Of a stretch of 64,000 bases of DNA, positions 50,505 to 59,429 are shown in pieces. The DNA comes from VRUE01 sp963698085 (GTDB lineage Bacteria; Actinomycetota; Thermoleophilia; Solirubrobacterales; 70-9). Each line of letters starts with the position of its first letter. Position 1 is the stretch's first letter. The stretch spans positions 1-64,000 of the forward strand of contig OY969122.1 in NCBI GenBank assembly GCA_963698085.1. Reading direction: 5' to 3'. The notes beneath the pieces were generated by a model. The model saw only the letters and a list, made by a program, of their open reading frames with translations, searched no databases and was not told where the DNA came from. The position numbers were made by a program, and so were the translations under genes.

Positions 50505-51787
50505 GGCTCCATTGTCGCGCCCAGGCGCTGCGGATGCCCGATCGAGCCAACCTCGGCGAGGTCGCGGCGGAAGGGCAGGCTGGCGGTCCAGTCGATCACG
50601 GCGCGGGCCTTGCGAGCCACTCCCGGAATCTGGCTCATGTGGTAGGTCCGCGCCATCCACCAGGCGGGGAAACCGCGGAACTTGCGGCCGCCGACCCTCC
50701 CGACCGCCTTATAGCGGCCGAGGTTGACGAAGGCGGCGTTACCGCGGTACTCGAAGCGGCGGGGGGTGCCTACGCCCAACTCGGCAGCGATGTTGCGAGC
50801 AGCGACGGGGCCCTGTCGGACTGCGTGCTGTGCGGTCGGCGGGTAGAGACCGCCACGCGGATCGAGCGCTGCCGCGCAATCGCCGATCGCCCAGACCGAG
50901 TCCGAGTCCTGCACACGCAGGTACTCGTTGACGGGCACGCGACCGCGCTCGTCCAGCGGCACGTTCAGGTGGCGCAAGCTGGGATGCGGTGCTACCCCCG
51001 CGGTCCAGACAAGCGTCCGCGTCGGCAGCACCTCGCCGCTGGAGAGGCGTGCGTGGTCGGCGCCCACCTCCTCCAGAGTCGTCTCGAGGCGGATGTCGAT
51101 GCCGCGGCCGCGCAGCTGCCGCAGGGCGTACTCGGCGAGGCCGGGGTCGATCTCCGGCAGGACCCGGTCGGTTGCCTCGACCAATACCCAGCGCATCCCG
51201 TGCAGGCGTGCGCGCGGATAGCTCTCCATCGCGTCGGCGGCGAAGTCCTGCAGCTCGGCGAGCGCCTCGAGCCCGGCGTAGCCGCCGCCGACGAAGACGT
51301 AGGTGAGCAGTTCTTCGCGGCGGGCTGGATCGTCGCTGGCATTGGCCGCCTCCAGGGTTTCGACCACGTGGTTGCGCAGCCAGATCGCGTCGGCAAGAGT
51401 TTTGAAGCCAACCGCGTGCTCGGCAAGGCCGGGCACCGGCAGCACCCGCGAGACAGAGCCAAGCGCGAGCAAGAGCTGGTCGTAGGGAAGCTGCTCGACC
51501 TCGCCTTCGCGGGTGCGGAGCTCGACCGTCCGCGCCTCGGGGTCATGGCCGGAGACGGTACCCAGGCGCAGGTAAGTGCGGTCGAGGATCTCGCGCAGCG
51601 GCGTCACCACGTGGCGCGGCTCCAGCGTGCCCGCCGCCGCCTCGGGCAGGAACGGCGTGTAGAGCAGGAAGTTGACGTCGTTGACCAGCGTCAGCCGCGC
51701 CGACTGCTTCGGCATGATCCGCTCTAACTCCCGCGCCGCCATCGCGCCACCGAACCCACCCCCGACGATGACGACGTTCCAGGCCAT
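50462..51787 (-). CDS. ndh: Type II NADH dehydrogenase (NDH-2)
   Basis: Membrane-associated flavoenzyme (441 residues) that passes electrons from NADH to menaquinone without pumping protons. FAD site VVIVGGGFGGAMAARELE (5-22), NADH site VFVGGGYAGLEALAEL (about 163-178), FAD-contact WAIGDCAAAL (about 298-307) and quinone-site AQHAVRQG (about 320-327). The C-terminal tail is amphipathic rather than a clear TM helix. TAAGTT (51799-51794) lies 6 nt before the ATG, with a perfect palindrome over the -35 and spacer. Confidence 0.93.
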   Translation of the reverse strand: MAWNVVIVGGGFGGAMAARELERIMPKQSARLTLVNDVNFLLYTPFLPEAAAGTLEPRHVVTPLREILDRTYLRLGTVSGHDPEARTVELRTREGEVEQLPYDQLLLALGSVSRVLPVPGLAEHAVGFKTLADAIWLRNHVVETLEAANASDDPARREELLTYVFVGGGYAGLEALAELQDFAADAMESYPRARLHGMRWVLVEATDRVLPEIDPGLAEYALRQLRGRGIDIRLETTLEEVGADHARLSSGEVLPTRTLVWTAGVAPHPSLRHLNVPLDERGRVPVNEYLRVQDSDSVWAIGDCAAALDPRGGLYPPTAQHAVRQGPVAARNIAAELGVGTPRRFEYRGNAAFVNLGRYKAVGRVGGRKFRGFPAWWMARTYHMSQIPGVARKARAVIDWTASLPFRRDLAEVGSIGHPQRLGATMEPWDSSTSSSPSSSG

Positions 51788-51793
51788 GAGCCC

Positions 51794-51826
51794 AACTTAG
51801 CACTTTGTAACAACGTGTTACAAAGT
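51794..51826 (-). promoter_or_regulatory. ndh promoter with palindromic operator
   Basis: ACTTTGTAACA-ACG-TGTTACAAAGT (51802-51826) is a perfect 11-3-11 palindrome. On minus it contains -35 TTGTAA (51823-51818), followed by an 18-nt spacer and -10 TAAGTT (51799-51794). A dimeric repressor bound here would block the polymerase. The TTGT...ACAA ends resemble sites for the NADH sensor Rex, which controls NADH dehydrogenase genes in other Gram-positives. Confidence 0.7.
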
Positions 51827-51890
51827 ATCGGACCGCACTTTTTCAGCTCCAGTCTCTGAGCGCCGCAGCGTTGCCCTCGGTGGGGTCAGA

Positions 51891-53327
51891 TCAGAGCCCG
51901 AGCTGCTGGCGGATCAGCCGGTTCACCTCGCCGCCGTCGGCACGGCCTTTGGTCTCTTTCATCACGGCGCCGACGATCGCGCCGATCGCCTTCTGGTTGC
52001 CGGAGCGGATCTGCTCGGCGGCCTCCGGGTTGGCCTCGACGGCCGCCGCGACGATTGCCTCCAGCTCGCCGCTGTCGGAGATCTGGGCCAGGCCCTCTCG
52101 CTCGACTATCGTCGCCGGGTCGCCGCCCTCGGCGACGAGGACCGCGAGCACCTGCTTGCCGCTGCCGTGCGAGATCTTCTTCTCGCCCACCATCGCCACG
52201 AGCGCCGCCAGTGCCGCTGGGGTGACCTTTGACTCCGCCGGGCTGTCGCCGTCGGCCTGGCGCAGTGCCGCGGCAAGCTCGCCGGTGACCCAGTTCGCGA
52301 CCACCTGCGCCTCGACGCCGGCTGCGCTGCCGCAGGTCGCTTCGAAGTAGGCGGCTGCGTCGGGGTCGGCAGCAAGCTGAGCGGCGTTCTCCTCGGAGAG
52401 CTTCAGCTCCTCCTGATAGCGCTGCATCCGCGCCTCGGGCAGCTCCGGCAAGGAGTCGCGCGCCTCGCGCAGCATCGCCTCGGTTGGCGCCAGCGGCACC
52501 AGGTCCGGCTCGGGGAAGTAGCGGTAATCGTGCGCCTCCTCCTTTGAGCGCAGCGGGTGCAGGGTGCCGTCCTCGGGATGGAAGTGAAGCGTCTCCTGCA
52601 CCACCATCCCCCCCGCCCCGATCAGCTCACGTTGTCGGGCCAGCTCCGCTTCGACGCCCTTTTCAAGGAAGCGGAAGCTGTTCATGTTCTTCAGCTCGGT
52701 CTTGGTGCCGAGCGTCTCGCTCCCTGCCGGGCGCACCGAGACGTTGGCGTCGACGCGCAGGCTGCCCTCCTCCATGTTGACGTCGGAAACCTCGAGCTGG
52801 CGCACCGTGGTGCGCAGCAACCGTGCCCAGGCACCGGCTTCGGCAGCGCTGCGCAGGTCGGGCTCGGTGACGATCTCGACCAGCGGCGTGCCGCCCCGGT
52901 TGAAGTCGACCAAGGAGGCGCCAGAGCCGTGGATGCGGCCCGACTCGCCGAGGTGGACCGTCTTCGCCGCGTCCTCCTCGAGGTGGGCGCGGTGGATTCG
53001 TATCCCTCCGAGCCTGCCGTTGACCGCAAGCGGTTCGTCGTACTGGCTGATCTGGTACGCCTTCGGGTTGTCGGGATAGAAGTAGTTCTTGCGATGGAAG
53101 GTTGAGCGGCCGGCCACCTCGCAGTCGAGCGCCGCGGCGATCTTCAGCGCGTAACGGATCGCCTCTTCGTTGGGCACCGGCAGGACACCGGGATGGGCGA
53201 GGCAGACAGGGCAGGTGTGGACGTTGGGCTCGTCGCCGAAGGAGAGCTCGCAGCCGCAGAACATCTTCGTCCGGGTCGAAAGCTGAACATGGATCTCCAG
53301 CCCGATTACCGCCTCCAGCTCAGCCAC
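51891..53327 (-). CDS. gatB: Asp/Glu-tRNA amidotransferase subunit B
   Basis: tRNA-binding kinase subunit of GatCAB, which makes Gln-tRNA(Gln) and Asn-tRNA(Asn) from misacylated precursors. The 478-residue protein starts VIGLEIHVQLSTRTKMFC, with a Cys pair in CGC and CPVC for zinc, LVDFNRGGTPLVEIV (about 150-164) and KNMNSFR; the YqeY-like tail domain fills about 330-478. The GTG start overlaps gatA by 8 nt. No GlnRS or AsnRS is seen in the window. Confidence 0.96.
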   Translation of the reverse strand: MAELEAVIGLEIHVQLSTRTKMFCGCELSFGDEPNVHTCPVCLAHPGVLPVPNEEAIRYALKIAAALDCEVAGRSTFHRKNYFYPDNPKAYQISQYDEPLAVNGRLGGIRIHRAHLEEDAAKTVHLGESGRIHGSGASLVDFNRGGTPLVEIVTEPDLRSAAEAGAWARLLRTTVRQLEVSDVNMEEGSLRVDANVSVRPAGSETLGTKTELKNMNSFRFLEKGVEAELARQRELIGAGGMVVQETLHFHPEDGTLHPLRSKEEAHDYRYFPEPDLVPLAPTEAMLREARDSLPELPEARMQRYQEELKLSEENAAQLAADPDAAAYFEATCGSAAGVEAQVVANWVTGELAAALRQADGDSPAESKVTPAALAALVAMVGEKKISHGSGKQVLAVLVAEGGDPATIVEREGLAQISDSGELEAIVAAAVEANPEAAEQIRSGNQKAIGAIVGAVMKETKGRADGGEVNRLIRQQLGL

Positions 53328-54759
53328 GGCCGTCCTCCACGGGCTCGGCGTCAAACCCGATCGCCTGCTCCAGCGCGAAGGCCGCCTCGAGCAGCCGCTG
53401 CTCGGCAAACGCCGGTGCGGCGATCTGGAAGCCGACCGGCAACTGGGAACCGCCGCCCTCGGGCTCCGCGAGGCCGGCCGGAATCGAGATCGCCGGGATT
53501 CCCGCCAGGCTCATCGGCACGGTGAAGAAGTCGTTCATGTACATCGCCAGCGGGTCGGCGGTCTTCTCGCCCAGGCCGAACGCGACCGAGGGCGAGGTCG
53601 GCGTGACGACGAAGTCGAAGCTGTCGAATGCGGCGGCAAAGTCCTCGGTGATCTTCGTGCGCACCTTCTGGGCGCGGCCGTAGTAGGCCTCGTAGTAGCC
53701 CGAGGAAAGGGCGTAGGTGCCGAGCATGATGCGCCGTTTGACCTCGTCGCCGAATCCGGCGGCGCGGGTCGATTCGTACATCTCGACCACGTCCCCGGCT
53801 CCCTCCACCCGCATCCCGTAGCGCACGCCGTCATAGCGGGCGAGGTTGGACGAGGCCTCCGCCGGGGCGATCACGTAGTAGGCGGAGATGCCGTGCTCGG
53901 CGTGAGGCAGGGGCACCTCGGCGATCTCCCCGCCGAGCTCCTCGATCCGCTTCAGCGTCGCCTCGAAGACGGTGCGCACGCCGGGCTCGATCGCGTCGTG
54001 GGCAAGCTCCGCTGGGACCGCGAAGCGTAGGCCGGCCAGGTCCTCACGGCTCGGCGCCTTCACCCCACCTTCGATCCCAACCGAGGTTGAGTCACAGATG
54101 TCGCGCCCCTGCATCGCGTCAAGCAGCAGGGCAGCGTCGGTGACGTCGCGGGTCAGCGGCCCGCACTGATCCAGCGAAGAGGCGAAGGCGATCATCCCGT
54201 AACGCGAGATCGCGCCGTAGGTCGGCTTCAGGCCAACGATCCCACAGAGCGAGGCGGGCTGGCGGATCGAGCCACCGGTGTCGGTGCCGATAGCGCAAGG
54301 TGCGAGGCCGCCGGCGACGACCGCCGCAGAGCCGCCGGAGGAGCCGCCGGGGACCCGCTCGCGATCCCACGGGTTGCGTACCGGTCCGTAAGCCGAGTTC
54401 TCGTTAGAGGACCCCATCGCGAACTCGTCCATGTTGGTCTTGCCGAGGACGCCAGCGCCGGCCTCGGCAAGGCGTCGCACCGCGGTGGCGGTATAGAGCG
54501 GCCGGTGGCCCTCGAGGATTTGCGATCCAGCCGTGGTTTGCACGCCCTCGGTGCAAAAGAGATCCTTGACCGCCACCGGAATGCCGGCGAGCGGTCCGTC
54601 CACCGCATCGATTTCCTTCTCAGCCCGCCAGAGATAGGCGTTGAGCTCGTCGCCAGAGGCGGCTCCCTGCCATGCCTCGAAGTACTCTCCGCGCGAGATC
54701 TCGCCGGCGGCGATCTTCGTCACCGCCTGGGCGACGGTCAGCTCGATCAGCTCGGCCAT
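53320..54759 (-). CDS. gatA: Asp/Glu-tRNA amidotransferase subunit A
   Basis: Amidase-signature subunit that releases ammonia from glutamine. The 479-residue protein has the Ser-cisSer-Lys triad: Lys in IPVAVKDLFCTEG (about 66), cis-Ser in GGSSGGSAAVVAGG (about 138-151) and the nucleophile Ser in GTDTGGSIRQPAS (about 157-169). The ATG at 54759 touches the gatC stop (TGATG). A TTG one codon earlier is not needed. Confidence 0.97.
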   Translation of the reverse strand: MAELIELTVAQAVTKIAAGEISRGEYFEAWQGAASGDELNAYLWRAEKEIDAVDGPLAGIPVAVKDLFCTEGVQTTAGSQILEGHRPLYTATAVRRLAEAGAGVLGKTNMDEFAMGSSNENSAYGPVRNPWDRERVPGGSSGGSAAVVAGGLAPCAIGTDTGGSIRQPASLCGIVGLKPTYGAISRYGMIAFASSLDQCGPLTRDVTDAALLLDAMQGRDICDSTSVGIEGGVKAPSREDLAGLRFAVPAELAHDAIEPGVRTVFEATLKRIEELGGEIAEVPLPHAEHGISAYYVIAPAEASSNLARYDGVRYGMRVEGAGDVVEMYESTRAAGFGDEVKRRIMLGTYALSSGYYEAYYGRAQKVRTKITEDFAAAFDSFDFVVTPTSPSVAFGLGEKTADPLAMYMNDFFTVPMSLAGIPAISIPAGLAEPEGGGSQLPVGFQIAAPAFAEQRLLEAAFALEQAIGFDAEPVEDGRG

Positions 54760-55049
54760 CAAGCCTCGGCCTGCGGCGAAGGAACCCGGAAGGCGCCGTC
54801 GGCCGGATCGGGCGCCTGCTCGAGCACGGCCTCGCGCGGCCAGCTCGGCCGCGGCTCGTCCCGACGCAAGACGTTCTCTAGGTCGACCACGTGCGCGGTC
54901 GGCCGTACCTCGTCCAGCTCCAGCTCGCCGATCCGGTCGACGTGATCGAGGATGCCCGAGAGCTCGCCCGCCATCCGCTCGACCTCCTCGTCGGACAGCC
55001 GCAGACGGGCCAGCTTGGCGACGTGCAGAACCTGCTCCCGCTCGATCAC
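54759..55049 (-). CDS. gatC: Asp/Glu-tRNA amidotransferase subunit C
   Basis: Small 96-residue belt subunit that tightens the GatA-GatB contact: VLHVAKLARLRLSDEEVERMAGELSGILDHVDRIGELELD and PTAHV, all GatC marks. The GTG start is preceded by TAGAAT (55062-55057) 7 nt upstream, a strong -10 and no ribosome binding site, so the gatCAB mRNA is probably leaderless. Confidence 0.95.
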   Translation of the reverse strand: MIEREQVLHVAKLARLRLSDEEVERMAGELSGILDHVDRIGELELDEVRPTAHVVDLENVLRRDEPRPSWPREAVLEQAPDPADGAFRVPSPQAEA

Positions 55050-55092
55050 GCGCGTGATTCTAGGGCCGGGGACGCTCCAACGCGGCGGCTGA

Positions 55093-55503
55093 CTAAGGCG
55101 CGGTGACCGTTCGCGAACGAGCCCCGAGACATTCCACCGGCCTGCTGGGCAAGTGGTAAGTCGATACCTCGGCGTAGATGCGCTCCCCGCGCAGGGCGGG
55201 AGGGGACTTCATGTGCCATTCGTTGCCGTAGGGGGTGAGGCGCGCCACGACCTTGTCTTTCCCCGGCATTACTTTCCGGACCCGCACCGTGCTCAGTTCG
55301 CAGAACTGACCTGGGGCATCGGAGGCGACGGTGCCGTCGATCTTGTGGGCGGCCCGGTCCACCGCAATCGTCAGCGTGACGGCATAGGTATGCGTGGTCT
55401 CACCGAAAGCAGTCGGCGTGATTGCGAGGATCGCCGCTATCGAGGCAACAAGTGCTCCTAGCAGTCTCCCCTTTCCCACCGATCCAAGGTAGCAGCAGGC
55501 CAT
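55093..55503 (-). CDS. Predicted secreted protein of unknown function
   Basis: 136 residues with an N-terminal signal segment (LLGALVASIAAILAITPTAFG, about 14-34). The mature part is beta-rich (HTYAVTLTIAVDRAAHKIDGTVASD, VRKVMPGKDKVVARLTPYG) with two Cys (about 69, 125). I do not recognise a family. A transcript would start in the divergent gap to the next gene. Confidence 0.65.
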   Translation of the reverse strand: MACCYLGSVGKGRLLGALVASIAAILAITPTAFGETTHTYAVTLTIAVDRAAHKIDGTVASDAPGQFCELSTVRVRKVMPGKDKVVARLTPYGNEWHMKSPPALRGERIYAEVSTYHLPSRPVECLGARSRTVTAP

Positions 55504-55528
55504 AGGCCATCTCGCCTATCTGCCTCAC

Positions 55529-55546
55529 ACTGGCTATTCAGCCAGT
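55529..55546. promoter_or_regulatory. Short palindrome in a divergent promoter region
   Basis: ACTGGCT-ATTC-AGCCAGT is a perfect 7-bp inverted repeat with a 4-nt spacer, 17 nt before the plus-strand ATG at 55563 and 26 nt before the minus-strand ATG at 55503. It could be an operator for either gene. Confidence 0.4.
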
Positions 55547-55562
55547 TAGAGTGCTGCCAATC

Positions 55563-56006
55563 ATGCGGGATGGGAAGGCAGAGGCGTTCGTAGTACTGAG
55601 CTTGCGCTTGATGGCGACCAGCTTCGCCGTCGTCGGCATCCTCTTCATCGCCGTTCCCAGCGGCGTCCTCGACGTTATCTCCGACCTCGGCAATGCGATC
55701 GGCAGCTTTCCCCGGGCCCCCCACACCGAGGAGAAGCTGTGGTTGGCCCTTGCCTTCGCCTACATGGTGGTCATCACCGGTATCTGCCTCGTAGCCCAGG
55801 CAGACATCGTTCGCTACCGGCCACTGCTGCTGGTGCTGGCTGCGGGCAAGACCGCCTCCTCGCTTGGCTCACTTGGCTTCTTCGTCTTCGACCAAGACGT
55901 CTTCATCTACCTGCTCAACTTCCTGGTCGACGGCTTCTTGGCGTTCGCGGCGCTCTGGCTATGGTCGCTCAGCGGCCGGGTCGAACGTCACGCAGCTCCT
56001 GGCTGA
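55563..56006 (+). CDS. Four-TM membrane protein of unknown function
   Basis: 147 residues with four hydrophobic helices (about 9-35, 57-78, 87-107 and 117-138) and short polar loops. An in-frame GTG at 55551 is an alternative start. It is followed 15 nt later by the GMC oxidoreductase, and may be co-transcribed; a role in holding that enzyme at the membrane would be speculation. No family recognised. Confidence 0.7.
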   Translation: MRDGKAEAFVVLSLRLMATSFAVVGILFIAVPSGVLDVISDLGNAIGSFPRAPHTEEKLWLALAFAYMVVITGICLVAQADIVRYRPLLLVLAAGKTASSLGSLGFFVFDQDVFIYLLNFLVDGFLAFAALWLWSLSGRVERHAAPG

Positions 56007-56021
56007 AAGCGCCCGCCGGGG

Positions 56022-57917
56022 TTGTCGGCCACCGAGCAGCGCACGCTGAGCGCAATCTGCGAAGCGATGGCTCCCGCAGTCGGCGGCCTGCCCGCGGCCG
56101 AGCGCGAAATCGAGGTCGCGGGGCCAGTCGGCCAGTTCCTCACCTCGCTCTCGCCGCGCGTCCTGACCCGGGTCCGGCTCGCCCTGCGCGCCTTCGAGTG
56201 GCTGTCGTTCCCGTGGCGTTTCAGCCGCCTCGACCAAGCAGCGCGCGAAGACTTCCTGCGACGGATGGAGAGCTCCCGCTTCAGTCTCTACCACGAGCTG
56301 TTGCTGATGGCGAAGACCTTCACCACGCTCGGCTACGCGGTCGACCCGCAGGTGGAGGAGCGACTGGGGCTCGAGACGAGCTGCCGGATTGCGGACGGCT
56401 CGATACCCGAGCCCAGCGGCTCGCTCGGTGACACCGACCCGTCCGGTGAGGGTGAGGAATGCGATGTGGTCATTGTCGGCTCCGGAGCCGGAGGCGCGGT
56501 GGCGGCGGCGACGCTGGCTGAGGCGGGCCTCGACGTGATCGTGCTCGAGGCGGGTAACAGCTACAGCCGCGACAACTACCCGACTGATCCGCTGGAGGCG
56601 ATCGCCTCGCTCTACCGCGACGGCGGCCTGACCGTCGCCGAGGGCCGGCCACCGATCCCAGTGCCGGTGGCCAAAACCGCCGGCGGCACGACCGTGATCA
56701 ATTCGGGAACCTGCTTCCGGGCCCCCGAGCCCGTGCTCGAAGGCTGGCGGGACCGCTACGGGGTCGCCTGGGCGGATCGGCTCGACCCGGACTTCGCCGA
56801 GGCTGAGGAGTTCCTGCGCGTGACGCCGCTCGATCCCGAGCGGATGGGTCGCAACGGCCAGCTGGCGATGGAAGGAGCCGCCGCGATCGGGGCCAGCGGC
56901 GGACCGATCTCGCGCAACGCCGGGCGCTGCGTGCAGTGCAGCTCCTGCCCCTTCGGTTGCCGTATCGACGCCAAGCGCGGCATGCACGTGAGCTACCTGC
57001 CCCGCGCGGTTGCCGCCGGCGCCCGGCTGCGGACCGGCGTCGAGGCGCGGCGGGTTCTGGTCGAGGACGGCCGTGCGATCGGGGTGCGTGGCGCCGTCGC
57101 GGCGCCGGGCGAGCTCAACGGCAGTCGTCGCCCTTACACCGTGCACGCCCGCCAGGCGACGATCGTCGCCGGTGGCGCCTTTGGCACTCCGGAGTTGCTG
57201 CTCCGCTCCGGCCTCGGTGGCGATCAGGTCGGTCGCAACCTCCACATCCATCCCGCCTGCTGGGTCGGCGCTCGCTACGAGGAGGAGGTGCGCGGCTGGG
57301 ACGGCGTCATGCAGAGCTACTACGTCGACGAGTGGGAGCACGAGCAGGTCCTGCTCGAGGCGACGTTCACCCCGCTCCCCTTCGGCGGCGCTTGGTTGCA
57401 GGGCTCGGGGCGCGAGCACCAGGAAGCGATCCTCGACTTCGGCCACATCAGCTCGATCGGCGTCCAGCTGACCGACGAGTCAACCGGCCGGGTCGGGATA
57501 GCCCGCGACGGCTCGCTCCGTGCCAGCTACCGATTGAGCGACGAAGACGCGCAGCGAGTCGTCTTCGGCATCGCCCGCGCCGCCGAGATCCACTTCGCAG
57601 CCGGGGCGACCGAGGTCTACCCCAACATCGGCCGGGCCCCGGTCCTGCGCCCAGGCGAAGTAGCCGAGTTCGAGGCGACCCGCTTTAAGCCCTCGGAGCT
57701 CCGCCTCGAGGCGTTCCACCCACAGGGGACGACCAGGATCGCGAAGCCCGGCGAGGGAGTCTGCGCCAGCGACGGCTCAGTTAACGGCGTCAGGAACCTC
57801 CACGTCGCCGATGCCTCTCTGTTCCCCTCCGCGGTCGGCGTGAACCCGATGATGACGATCATCGCATTCGCCAAGCGAGTCGCCGCCGAAGTAGCCGAAG
57901 CCACCCCGACGGCGTAA
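56022..57917 (+). CDS. GMC-family FAD oxidoreductase (long-chain alcohol oxidase-like)
   Basis: 631 residues. The N-terminal 130 residues resemble the helical cap of gluconate dehydrogenase subunit 3 proteins. The FAD site CDVVIVGSGAGGAVAA starts near residue 146. TAGGTTVINSGTCFR (about 224-238) and CVQCSSCPFGCRIDAKRG (about 303-320, Cys-rich) follow, with the catalytic His in EAFHPQGTT (about 568) and Asn in GVNPMMTI (about 610). It is closest in outline to cholesterol or fatty alcohol oxidases. Substrate and acceptor are unknown. The start is TTG 56022, chosen because the upstream frame is closed. Confidence 0.85.
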   Translation: MSATEQRTLSAICEAMAPAVGGLPAAEREIEVAGPVGQFLTSLSPRVLTRVRLALRAFEWLSFPWRFSRLDQAAREDFLRRMESSRFSLYHELLLMAKTFTTLGYAVDPQVEERLGLETSCRIADGSIPEPSGSLGDTDPSGEGEECDVVIVGSGAGGAVAAATLAEAGLDVIVLEAGNSYSRDNYPTDPLEAIASLYRDGGLTVAEGRPPIPVPVAKTAGGTTVINSGTCFRAPEPVLEGWRDRYGVAWADRLDPDFAEAEEFLRVTPLDPERMGRNGQLAMEGAAAIGASGGPISRNAGRCVQCSSCPFGCRIDAKRGMHVSYLPRAVAAGARLRTGVEARRVLVEDGRAIGVRGAVAAPGELNGSRRPYTVHARQATIVAGGAFGTPELLLRSGLGGDQVGRNLHIHPACWVGARYEEEVRGWDGVMQSYYVDEWEHEQVLLEATFTPLPFGGAWLQGSGREHQEAILDFGHISSIGVQLTDESTGRVGIARDGSLRASYRLSDEDAQRVVFGIARAAEIHFAAGATEVYPNIGRAPVLRPGEVAEFEATRFKPSELRLEAFHPQGTTRIAKPGEGVCASDGSVNGVRNLHVADASLFPSAVGVNPMMTIIAFAKRVAAEVAEATPTA

Positions 57918-57923
57918 TACGCG

Positions 57924-58547
57924 CTACTGAGTTGGGGGTGGCGGAGGGGGAGGCGGCGGCGGATTCTGCGACTGCGGCGGAGGCGGGGGCTGCTGTGCTG
58001 GAGGGGGCGGCGGAGGCGGAGTGGTGCCGCCGGCAGGTGGCTGTTGGCCGCCACTGCCACCGCCACCAAGGCGGTCGGCGGCGTCGCCGAAGGTCATCCC
58101 TTCCTCGCGCATCGCGCTGTAGCCGCCGTAGGCGATTCCCGCGGCGGCAAGCAGGCCGAGGAAGATGCCGAACTTGAGCGTCGCATCGACCTCCACCCCA
58201 CCGAAGGAGCCGAAATCAGGCGGAGAGATGATCCTGTAGAGAATTAGCAATACGGCGAATCCGCCGAGCGCGGCGACGATCGCGTTGAGCGAGACCGGGG
58301 GCTCGATGTCGGCGTCGGTGAGGCGAATCACGGCCACGCCGATCGCGACGACGATCGCCAGCATGAGGAAGATCGGGATCACGTCGAGCGCGTCCCACGC
58401 ACTGCCGCCGCTGCCCGAGACGTCACCGGAGAAGCCGGGCACACCGGAGATCTCGACGCCGAACCAATCAAAGAACATGAATATGAAGAGGAGGACCGCG
58501 GAGGCCGCGGAGATCTTCTCCCCCGTGCTCAGCTTGTCTACTTCCAT
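57924..58547 (-). CDS. Four-TM membrane protein with proline-rich tail
   Basis: 207 residues with about four TM helices (about 12-30, 56-75, 85-105 and 125-145) and a long C-terminal tail rich in Pro, Gln and Gly from about 160, ending in runs of nine or more prolines. Some actinobacterial membrane proteins have such tails, but the function is unknown. GGAGGG lies 8 nt before the ATG at 58547, a good ribosome binding site, so I prefer it to the GTG at 58553. Confidence 0.72.
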   Translation of the reverse strand: MEVDKLSTGEKISAASAVLLFIFMFFDWFGVEISGVPGFSGDVSGSGGSAWDALDVIPIFLMLAIVVAIGVAVIRLTDADIEPPVSLNAIVAALGGFAVLLILYRIISPPDFGSFGGVEVDATLKFGIFLGLLAAAGIAYGGYSAMREEGMTFGDAADRLGGGGSGGQQPPAGGTTPPPPPPPAQQPPPPPQSQNPPPPPPPPPPTQ

Positions 58548-58585
58548 CTGCACATCCCTCCGAGGAGTAGGGGTCTAGCGCGACA

Positions 58586-59425
58586 CTACACCCGGGTTCG
58601 GGCGGCAGCCAGCGTATTTACGAGCAACATCGCCCGCGTCATCGGCCCGACGCCCCCCGGAACGGGGGTGATCGCTCCCGCTCGCTCGCTCGCCGAGTCG
58701 AACTCGACGTCCCCGACCAACTTACCGTCGACCCGGTTGGTGCCGACGTCGATCACGGTCGCGCCCTCGCGCACCATCTCGCCGGTGATCAGGCCAGGCT
58801 GACCGGCCGCCGCGATCAAGATGTCCGCCTCTCGACAGACGGAGCCCAGGTCGCGGGTCCGAGAGTGGCAGTGGGTGACGGTGGCGTTGGCAGCGGTCAG
58901 CAGGGCCACCAAGGGCTTGCCGACGAGGATCGAGCGGCCGATCACGACGGCGCGGGCGCCCTCGACCTCCACGCCGGCCTCGTGCAAGAGCTCCATCACG
59001 CCGGCCGGCGTGCAGGGCGCGATCGCCTCGCGACGGTCCTGCACCAGCAGTCCCGCACTGAGCGGCGTCAGCCCGTCGACGTCCTTGAGCGGGTCGATCA
59101 GCCCAATCAGCGGGTCCTGGTCGAGGGGGCCGGGCAGCGGTAGCTGCAGGAGGATTCCGTGCACGCGATCGTCAGCGTTGAGCGATTCGATCAAGGCCCC
59201 GATCTCCTCCTGAGAGGCATCGTCACCCAGCTCGTGGTGGAAGGACTCAATGCCGACCTCGGCCGAATCCTCGCGCTTCATCCGCACGTATACCGCCGAG
59301 GCGGGGTCGTCGCCGACGAGAATCGTCGCCAGACCAGGTGGTGTGGACATCCGCACCACCTCCTCCCGAACCCGCTCGCGAATCCGCGCGGCGACCGCCT
59401 TGCCGTCGATCAGTCGCGCCGCCAC
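58586..59425 (-). CDS. folD: Methylenetetrahydrofolate dehydrogenase/cyclohydrolase
   Basis: Bifunctional 279-residue enzyme interconverting methylene- and formyl-THF with NADP. YVRMKREDSAE with catalytic Lys (about 47-57), LQLPLPGPLDQ (about 93-103), KDVDGLTP (about 114-121), VIGRSILVGKPL (about 161-172) and the C-terminal TPVPGGVGPMTRAMLLVNT. GTG start, 4 nt after the pcrA stop, so likely in one operon. Confidence 0.96.
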   Translation of the reverse strand: MAARLIDGKAVAARIRERVREEVVRMSTPPGLATILVGDDPASAVYVRMKREDSAEVGIESFHHELGDDASQEEIGALIESLNADDRVHGILLQLPLPGPLDQDPLIGLIDPLKDVDGLTPLSAGLLVQDRREAIAPCTPAGVMELLHEAGVEVEGARAVVIGRSILVGKPLVALLTAANATVTHCHSRTRDLGSVCREADILIAAAGQPGLITGEMVREGATVIDVGTNRVDGKLVGDVEFDSASERAGAITPVPGGVGPMTRAMLLVNTLAAARTRV

Positions 59426-59429
59426 TGCC

